Shown one piece after another: positions 61,044 to 64,000 of a stretch of DNA of 64,000 nucleotides. The translations under genes were made by a program, and so were the position numbers. Position 1 is the stretch's first letter. Each line of letters opens with the position of its first letter. Under the pieces are notes generated by a model. The model did no database searches. It was not told the origin of the DNA and saw nothing but the letters and a program-made list of their open reading frames with translations. Source of the stretch: Bryum argenteum (taxonomy: Eukaryota > Streptophyta > Bryopsida > Bryales > Bryaceae); the NCBI GenBank assembly GCA_037043015.1, contig CM073326.1:4871845-4935844 (forward strand), written 5' to 3'.

Positions 61044-61468
61044 CCCTTTAACGCCCTTGGCCCGAATTAAGGGCAGCCCGGAGCATCTGGAGAGGAATCC
61101 CGAGGTGTCGGGCAGTACTTGAGATGAGGAGGGCGACCAACATATCGCGCGTCCAAAGGCGCGTCAAAGAGTGAGTGCTCTGACAAAGGATTGCAGGACT
61201 CCGACCCGTTGGGACTCAATGGCAACTCAGAATGGTGATCGCAACTGCGATTGCCTGCATCGGGCAGCTCCGACTCTAGCTGAAACCTCCACCGTAACAA
61301 GTGGTTTGAGAATTGTCAATTGTGTGTTAGACAATTGCGCTCGTGAATTGCCGGAATGGATTCCTTCGGGGATCGTGACCAGTTCGACAGTCGGGGTGAC
61401 CGAGTCCGCGCGAAGACAAGGGAGCTACAATGCTCGAAACTTCCGGAACAAGCCCGAGCGTTTAAGGA
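61044..61468. mobile_element. GC-rich TTAA MITE, 425 bp, with empty-site evidence
   Basis: Flanked by TTAA at 61040-61043 and 61469-61472; ends CCCTTTAACGCCC and, inverted, TCCTTAAACGCTC. It is inserted in ATAGACTTAA/TGTAGGTCATG, where sister B modules read ATAGACTTATTATAGGTCATG (52158) and ATAGACTTGTTGTAGG (54719). Removing the element plus one TTAA restores the same length. The interior is markedly GC-richer than the surroundings and unrelated to the 26.4/28.8-kb elements. A 121-codon open frame (61171-61536) crosses its edge and is not a gene. Confidence 0.88.
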
Positions 61469-62870
61469 TTAATGTAGGTCATGTGGACAATGACTTTGGT
61501 CAAGTGGACAATGATTCTAGTCATGAAGCTTTATAAAGTGCCAGATTATAACATAGTAGTCGTCGATACATAGCGCAAAATTTTATCATTTTCATTCCAA
61601 AGTCAAAATTGTACCAACAAAGCTACTACAATGAAAAAAAAATCTCCAACTAGAAAGATGTTTGCCTTCATTTTAATCATACACCTATATATAAAAATTC
61701 ATCCTAATTTTTGGGGCTCAAGTTAGAGACTTGCAATGGTAACAACTCTAATTAATTTATAGAGGAAAAAGAGTTTAAATCTAGACCCTTTCCACTGTCT
61801 AAAATTTATGCCTTCAAAACATCTTTGATTGACTGAAGTTTCATCCAACTGAAACCAAACTCTAATTAGAATTCATTCCAATATCAATTTCTAAACCAAT
61901 GGTGGATGTCGGAGACACACTTGTGCAGAAACCATGTATTTTGCCAATTTTTTCAATATAAAAACATCATTACAAATTCAACACCAAAGTTTTCAAATAA
62001 AAAATGCATGCATAAATTCATACTTTTTAGTATGGCTTTGCAATTTTTACACACAAGGAGACTTAAAATAAACTCTCAAGGAAGAGGTAGTAGAATTTGA
62101 AGGACACGTAGTAAAATCTCTTGGAACATGTGGTACAATCTTGAGATTTATTGTAACATAAATAAACAAGTAGTACACCTCATTGGATTTTTGTGACATA
62201 AAGCTCGAGATGTGAAGTGTGGATTTGTAAGTCCTTTACAATCAGAAGTGACGTGCAATTTATCATTACCTCTAAGATGTATGGTGATCAGATGATATTT
62301 TATGCAGATGTCTTTTCAGGTCATCAATTGATTATGAATAGATGTGTATTTTTCTTATATTGCTTTTCTGTTAATGAAGTTCATCGAGAAATCTTTTTGA
62401 ATGTTTCATAATGGTGTTTCTTGTAAAAAATATATATGTATATTTATTTTTAAAATTTTTAAAATTTTTTATTTTTATTTTTTAAATTTTTTTTATATAT
62501 GTTTATATATTATGTATATCTCAAAATGCTAGGATCATTCAACTTAGAGATTTTTAATGATTTGGTATTTAGATTGCTGGAATTTACTAATGTATCATTA
62601 TACTCCTAGAATCATGATTCCTTTATGTGTATAGAAAGTACTTCAAAGTCATAAAATTACATATGTCTCATGCTTTTCTAGTTATTGCTATTAACAAGCT
62701 TACATAAATTGTGCAAAACATTAAAAAAGATAGTTGAAGGAACAACGCATTCAAATATATCATAGATTGTAAAAGAACTATACCAAAAATATGAATAGAA
62801 TTAATTTTTGTAGAGTATTTATTTTTTCACTTGAAATACATTGCTCAATATCATCACGAGAGCTACTTAA

Positions 62871-63128
62871 CCCCTAGAGATCCTTGGTGCCAAATCTCCT
62901 TAATTACAAATAATAACTTCCTTTTACTTTAAGACCAAAAGAGCTTAATCTAAGCATCATTAAAAGATTCACCTATAGGATCTCAAAGTTTACTTGACAT
63001 ACTATTTCCAAGCCAAATTTTAACCGTTAGTATTATTTTCATTTGTGCAATTATAATTGTCAAAGTTGGTTGATTTTATTACTACACAACCCTCAAAACC
63101 CGTTTGAGATTTTAAGTATCTTTAGGAG
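62871..63128. mobile_element. TTAA-bounded segment inside module B, sister of 56476-56734
   Basis: Left TTAA at 62867-62870 is intact; the right one has become TCAA (63129-63132). Ends and interior match the 56.5-kb copy. Confidence 0.55.
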
Positions 63129-63599
63129 TCAACTATGCTAAGTGATAAGAGGTTTCCATGACCTACCTCTTCATACACAGTTCTATGAGAATGACATTTG
63201 ATGTAAGAAAGAATAACTTATCTACTCACTTCCAAACCATTACATCTATACAAACAAACAAAAAACTTGTACTAAACCAAAACACTTGCTTGTAGAACCA
63301 TTACCCAATCATTTGTCTTGAGTCTGTAAACTTTCAAACATCACAAAGCTTTCAAGTGTGGCTTACCGAGCTTTTGGTTATATATCATATACAAGAGTCC
63401 ATTGAAACTAAGCTAGTAATCACTACTTGAATAAGTTAAATTCACTTGTACAATGTGTACATTTTTATATATACCTCAAAAGCCAAAAAGTGAGCCATTG
63501 TGTTGAATCACAATCGCTATTCTGAAAATATTTACACTACCTACACGTGCACTGTCTTATCAATAATCTTGTAACATGCACATGATGCTATTTATTCAT

Positions 63600-64000
63600 C
63601 ATTTCGACTTCAGAGTCCAATTCTACCAACAAAGCTACCACAATGAGAAAATCCCCAACTAGAAGTTGTTTACCTTCATCTTAATGATACACCTATATCA
63701 ATAGATTCATTGTAATTTTTTTGGCTCAAGTTAGAGGCTTGCAATGGTGAAAACTTCTATCAGATTATAATGGAAAATGAGTCTAAAACTAGACCTTTTT
63801 CACTCAAATTTATGCCTTCAAAACATCTTTCATTGAGTGAAGTTTCATACCACTGAAACAAAAGTCCAATTGGAATCCATTCCAATAATCAAACTCAAAA
63901 TCCAATGGTGGATGTAGGAGACACACTTGTGCAGAATCCATGTATATTTTCAAATTTATCAATATAATAAAATCATTACAAATCCAACACCAAAGTATTC
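63600..64000 (+). repeat. Module B, fourth copy, running off the window
   Basis: Starts near TTCATCATTTCGACTTCAGAG and continues with ACCAACAAAGCTACCACAATGA, GGCTCAAGTTAGAGGCTTGC and TGGTGGATGTAGGAGACACA, matching 54820-55220. It is cut by the window end. Confidence 0.75.

Larger units (their letters stand above)
61020..63450 (+). repeat. Module B, third copy
   Basis: Aligned with 54700-57010. It is interrupted at 61044-61468 by a TTAA MITE. It keeps the internal TTAA-bounded segment at 62871-63128. Confidence 0.8.

Noticed and set aside
61171-61536. 121-aa frame at the GC-rich MITE
   Set aside because: Crosses the right border of the transposon into module B; a chance frame due to higher GC.
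21101-64000. LTR retrotransposons, LINEs or a coding transposase
   Set aside because: No reverse transcriptase, integrase, gag or DDE/DDD transposase motifs in any frame, and no pair of long direct terminal repeats with retroviral-type ends; the AT-rich repeats appear to be non-autonomous DNA elements and unclassified modules.

Overview
The window looks like nuclear DNA of a land plant. It has plant-type genes with many short, canonical GT-AG introns (mostly 70-360 bp), exons near 50% GC, and AT-rich intergenic DNA full of small transposons. One element is a Stowaway-type MITE, a family typical of plants. The short introns and strong gene/spacer contrast fit a non-seed plant such as a moss, but that is inference; I cannot name the species.

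Gene-rich left third (about 2.4-21 kb). Two complete 13-exon SEC24 genes (COPII coat, cargo-binding subunit) face each other: copy a on + (CDS 3200-8633, 1112 aa) and copy b on - (20399-14630, 1083 aa). Exons 3-13 have identical lengths in the two copies and both have a 5'UTR intron ending three bases before the ATG. Between them on + lies an intact 15-exon DUF726/TMCO4-like membrane alpha/beta-hydrolase gene (9869-14041, 607 aa), in which the nucleophile Ser of the GxSxG elbow is Ala.

Middle (about 21-44 kb). A second inverted pair encodes SRA/YDG (methylated-DNA reader) proteins. Copy b (-, 43505-38502, 1492 aa) has a huge first exon with two peptide-repeat arrays, a SUMO-interaction-like motif and about nine SUMO-acceptor-like psi-K-x-E sites, followed by a C-terminal SRA domain with no SET, PHD or RING. 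Copy a (+, 32452-33866, 352 aa) keeps only the SRA half. Its homology to copy b stops at the exon 1/intron 1 boundary, where a 1.76-kb Harbinger-like element ends. A low-confidence two-exon gene remnant lies at 37.68-38.13 kb.

Transposons and repeats. The most notable class is a set of elements flanked by TTAA with ends starting CCCTTAAACG or CCCCTAAA, which looks like piggyBac-type MITEs (1.3-2.4, 22.6-23.6, 26.4, 28.8, 56.5, 58.6 and 61.0 kb). For the 61-kb copy, related repeats without the insertion give the empty site and support a 4-bp TTAA duplication. Other elements have TA, TAA or unknown target duplications. The right 17 kb (47-64 kb) has no recognisable gene. It is built from two repeat modules, A and B, in the order inverted A - A - B - B - inverted B - A - B - B, with different transposons inserted in different copies. 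Minisatellites (19-bp at 45.1 kb, 27-bp at 23.8 kb and others) complete the picture. I saw no reverse transcriptase, integrase or capsid coding sequence, CRISPR array, rRNA or convincing tRNA.
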